The notes beneath the pieces are model-generated. The model saw nothing but the letters and a program-made list of their open reading frames with translations. It searched no databases and had not been told where the DNA came from. Made by a program: the position numbers and the translations under genes. Below, piece after piece: positions 39,288-41,730 of a DNA stretch of 41,730 bases. Within the stretch, counting starts at the first letter, position 1. Every line of letters starts with the position of its first letter. Source of the stretch: an uncultured Eubacteriales bacterium (GTDB lineage: Bacteria > Bacillota > Clostridia > Christensenellales > CAG-138); NCBI GenBank assembly GCA_902789675.1, contig CADAPG010000009.1, positions 1-41,730 on the forward strand, in the 5' to 3' direction.

Positions 39288-41050
39288 CAGAACTGTCCTC
39301 CTTCCGTCAGTGCCGTGATCTGTTCGGTCATATCCTTCATGATCGCGTTGTACTCGTTCTCCGCCTCCGCTTCGGGTACGTATTTCAGTCTGCCGATGCG
39401 TTCACGGACCGGCAGCTGCATCAGTGCGCGGAACGAGGCGTCCTTGTCGAGCGCTTCGAGATTCTTTTCATAGTTGGTCATGATCGCCTTCAGCATCATG
39501 AACTGCTTCTTCGGCGACGTATAGGTGTCGACCTCGTGGAACGCGTTCTGATGCAGATAGTCTTCACGGATGCTGCGCGCCGCTTCGAGCGTCAGACGAT
39601 CCTTGAAGGACAGCGCGTCGATACCGACGAGACGGACGATCTCGTCAAGTTCGCTCTCGACCTGCAGAAGATGCATGGTACGTGAAACGAGATTCGACCA
39701 CTCGGTATTGACTTCGTTGTTGAACCACGGAGCCAGACGGTCCTGATACAGCGAATATGACTGCAGCCAGTCGATCGCCGGGAAGTGACGCGCGTACGCA
39801 AGCTTGGAGGAAAGTCCCCAATAGACCTTGACGATACGCAGCGTTGCCTGCGAGACCGGCTCGGAAATGTCGCCGCCCGGCGGGGAAACCGCGCCGATCG
39901 CCGTGACCGCGCCCTGTCTTCCCTCGCTGCCGAGCGTCTTTACGCTGCCCGCGCGCTCATAGAACTCCGCAAGACGCGAAGAGAGGTACGCCGGATAGCC
40001 TTCCTCACCGGGCATCTCCTCGAGACGTCCGGACATTTCGCGGAGCGCCTCCGCCCAACGGCTCGTGGAGTCCGCCATGATCGCGACCTTATAACCCATG
40101 TCGCGGAAATACTCCGCGATCGTGATGCCCGTATAGATGGATGCTTCACGCGCTGCGACCGGCATGTCGGACGTGTTTGCGATCAGCACTGTGCGCTTCA
40201 TCAGCGACAGCCCCGTTCTCGGATCCTTCAGTTCCGGGAACTCCATCAGAACGTCCGTCATCTCGTTGCCGCGCTCACCGCAGCCGACGTAGACGATGAT
40301 GTCCGCATCCGCCCATTTCGCGAGCTGATGCTGCACGACCGTCTTGCCGCTTCCGAACGGACCGGGAACCGCCGCGACGCCGCCCTTCGCAACCGGGAAC
40401 AGCGTGTCAATGACGCGCTGACCGGTGACCATCGGCTCGTTCGGCGCAAGCTTTTCCGCGTACGGTCTGCCCTTTCTGACCGGCCACTTCTGCAGCATCG
40501 GGAGCATGATCTCTTTCCCGTCCTTCTCGAGCTTCGCGATCGGGGTGACGATATTCGCTTCGCCCTCGAAGATCCAGGTCAGCTTGCCGGAAACGTTCGG
40601 CGGGACCATGATCTTATGCAGAACCGCCTCGGTCTCCTGCACGGTACCTAGCACGTCTCCGCCGACAAGCTCGTCGCCGACCTTTGCGGTCGGAACGAAA
40701 TTCCAAAGCTTTTCATGATCCAGCGAATCGACGGTGATACCGCGCGTGATGCGGTCGCCCGCCAGCTCGCGGATCTTGTTCAGCGGACGCTGAATGCCGT
40801 CATAGATGGATTCGATGAGACCCGGTGCAAGCTCGACCGAGAGCGGCGCGCCGGTCGAAAAGACCGGTTCGCCGGGGCCGATGCCGCCGGTTTCCTCGTA
40901 AACCTGAATGGACGCTTTATCTTCGCGCAATTCGATGACCTCGCCGATCAGATGCTTGTCCGATACACGGACGACGTCGAACATCTGCACGTCTGCCATC
41001 CCGCTCGCCACGATCAAGGGCCCCGAAACCTTTACGATAGTTCCTTGCAT
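39287..41050 (-). CDS. atpA: V-type ATP synthase subunit A (catalytic)
   Basis: Catalytic subunit of the V1/A1 ATPase head, 587 residues. The P-loop is GPFGSGKTV (about 230-238), with [17 protein letters not shown] and the Walker B-type segment [17 protein letters not shown]. It includes the family-specific non-homologous insert of about 80-90 residues between the N-terminal barrel and the P-loop domain. The ribosome site is AGGAG. The enzyme pumps H+ or Na+; the c-ring subunit that would tell which lies outside the window. Confidence 0.97.
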   Translation of the reverse strand: MQGTIVKVSGPLIVASGMADVQMFDVVRVSDKHLIGEVIELREDKASIQVYEETGGIGPGEPVFSTGAPLSVELAPGLIESIYDGIQRPLNKIRELAGDRITRGITVDSLDHEKLWNFVPTAKVGDELVGGDVLGTVQETEAVLHKIMVPPNVSGKLTWIFEGEANIVTPIAKLEKDGKEIMLPMLQKWPVRKGRPYAEKLAPNEPMVTGQRVIDTLFPVAKGGVAAVPGPFGSGKTVVQHQLAKWADADIIVYVGCGERGNEMTDVLMEFPELKDPRTGLSLMKRTVLIANTSDMPVAAREASIYTGITIAEYFRDMGYKVAIMADSTSRWAEALREMSGRLEEMPGEEGYPAYLSSRLAEFYERAGSVKTLGSEGRQGAVTAIGAVSPPGGDISEPVSQATLRIVKVYWGLSSKLAYARHFPAIDWLQSYSLYQDRLAPWFNNEVNTEWSNLVSRTMHLLQVESELDEIVRLVGIDALSFKDRLTLEAARSIREDYLHQNAFHEVDTYTSPKKQFMMLKAIMTNYEKNLEALDKDASFRALMQLPVRERIGRLKYVPEAEAENEYNAIMKDMTEQITALTEGGQF

Positions 41051-41063
41051 ACTCTTTCTCCTG

Positions 41064-41387
41064 TTATGAATTGCTCAAAATATCCAAACCGACCGCCTTT
41101 TCGACGTTCTCCTTGATCGCGCGCATGCCGATGCCCTGCGTTCCGGACACATCCGGAATCGGAATGATCGCAGGATAGGCTTCGCTCTGAAACTCTCGGA
41201 TCGTCTCTTCGCACGCAGGATAATACGTTTCCGTCACATAGACCACCGCATAGCCGAGCCGTGCAAGACGGTGCAGCGTTCTGTTCGCCTGTTCGCCGTC
41301 CGTCACGCCGTAATCCTCGATCCCGACCGCCTTAAACAGCAGGATGGAATCGCGGTCGCCGATGACCGCACACTTACCGTTCGCCAT
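41064..41387 (-). CDS. atpF: V-type ATP synthase subunit F
   Basis: Small central-stalk subunit (107 residues) that couples to the D subunit. It has [20 protein letters not shown], a Rossmann-like beta-alpha pattern with [11 protein letters not shown], and [20 protein letters not shown]. The ATG overlaps the subunit C coding end by 14 nt; the A subunit follows after 13 nt. Confidence 0.94.
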   Translation of the reverse strand: MANGKCAVIGDRDSILLFKAVGIEDYGVTDGEQANRTLHRLARLGYAVVYVTETYYPACEETIREFQSEAYPAIIPIPDVSGTQGIGMRAIKENVEKAVGLDILSNS

Positions 41388-41730
41388 ACAGCTTCACCAA
41401 CCTTTCGCGGATCACGCCGTCGCCGATGCCGTTGCGTTTTCCCGTAACGATCAGACGCACCGCCTTGCCCTCGCGTTCCTTTGCAAGATAGTAGCCGACG
41501 ATCGGATAGATCGTTTCGCTTTCGTATTTGTGCTCCGACAGAAGCGAGACCAGATAATTGTCTCTCGCCTTCTCAACATCGGCGATATTGCCCGAGCGCT
41601 GCATGGCATTCAGTCCCGCGAGCAGCGCATTCCCGCATACGCTGTGCCCGAGAATACGGTTCAGCGAGTCGAAGGAAAGCTCGTAAGCGCTGTAGAGATC
41701 GTTGTAGGTGATCCCGCCCTCGGGAAGAAT
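41374..41730 (-). CDS. atpC: V-type ATP synthase subunit C (5' part outside the window)
   Basis: The C-terminal ~118 residues of the AC39-type subunit C, which links the rotor ring to the central stalk. The reading frame stays open to the right edge (ILPEGGITYNDLYSAYELSF at the border) and ends with KLYGER. Typical segments are ARDNYLVSLLSEHKYESETI and YYLAKEREGKAVRLIVTGK. The start lies beyond position 41730. Confidence 0.9.
   Translation of the reverse strand: MLPEGGITYNDLYSAYELSFDSLNRILGHSVCGNALLAGLNAMQRSGNIADVEKARDNYLVSLLSEHKYESETIYPIVGYYLAKEREGKAVRLIVTGKRNGIGDGVIRERLVKLYGER

Noticed and set aside
37371..39473. A 700-codon open frame on the plus strand opposite the V-ATPase B and D genes
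   Set aside because: It is the antisense of two certain genes; the sequence is Arg-rich and of no recognisable fold, as expected in GC-rich reverse frames.

Overview
The window (about 41.7 kb, roughly mid-50s % GC) comes from the chromosome of an endospore-forming member of the Clostridia, most likely an uncultured gut-type lineage. The evidence is a complete spoIIIA operon (AA to AH), spoIIE, spoIIGA, sigE and sigG, a large bacterial-type SRP RNA, an ArgR of Firmicutes type, a V-type ATPase, the LL-diaminopimelate aminotransferase DapL, and Firmicutes-style GGAGG ribosome sites. Promoters are very regular: thirteen SigA-like sites with TTG-type -35 boxes, exactly 17-nt spacers and TATAAT/TATACT-like -10 boxes. 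I saw no prophage, transposon, CRISPR array or other mobile element; the window is core chromosome.

Layout. 1-2600 (minus): nadK-argR-recN with its own promoter. 2682-10038 (minus): a ten-gene operon, asp23-amaP-DUF2273-nusB-Kae1 paralog-xseA-xseB-ispA-dxs-tlyA, linking envelope stress anchoring, RNA/DNA housekeeping and isoprenoid synthesis. 10130-14577 (minus): spoIIIAA-AH behind a SigE-like promoter, with an extremely short SpoIIIAF. 14674-16719 (minus): U32 peptidase/RlhA-like gene with a -10 box abutting its start codon. 16827-18381 (plus): an orphan E2-acyltransferase-like protein and a membrane protein. 18409-20476: methyltransferase, THEP1-like NTPase, TtcA-like tRNA thiolase. 20631-23373 (plus): mntP followed by two tandem phosphodiester glycosidase genes, all joined by ATGA overlaps. 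23425-24168 (minus): acetyltransferase and a tRNA-Thr/tRNA-Pro pair. 24326-25691: an orphan lipoprotein, then a 0.6-kb AT-rich gap with an 11-bp-periodic direct repeat, a perfect 14-bp palindrome and a 36-codon ORF. 25692-31491: metallophosphoesterase lipoprotein, sigG, and the opposing spoIIE-spoIIGA-sigE operon. 31689-34393 (plus): dapL-tmk and a zinc-ribbon membrane protein. 34439-36381 (minus): serine dehydratase sdaAB-sdaAA just downstream of the SRP RNA. 36367-41730 (minus): V-ATPase genes C(partial)-F-A-B-D followed by a QueG-like Fe-S protein.

How it fits together. SpoIIE (forespore sigma-F activation), SpoIIGA plus pro-sigma-E (mother cell) and sigma-G (late forespore) lie side by side, and the SpoIIIA channel operon is nearby, so much of the sporulation communication circuit is in one window. 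The most unusual points are architectural: spoIIE, spoIIGA and sigE in a single operon facing sigG head-on; a 113-bp out-of-frame overlap in which the tail of the SpoIIGA protease gene also encodes the sigma-E pro-sequence; a SpoIIIAF reduced to two membrane helices; and two genes (spoIIE and U32) whose -10 boxes predict leaderless mRNAs. No clearly new multi-gene defence or metabolic system is visible; the best candidate for something undescribed is the small-ORF island at 25178-25640.
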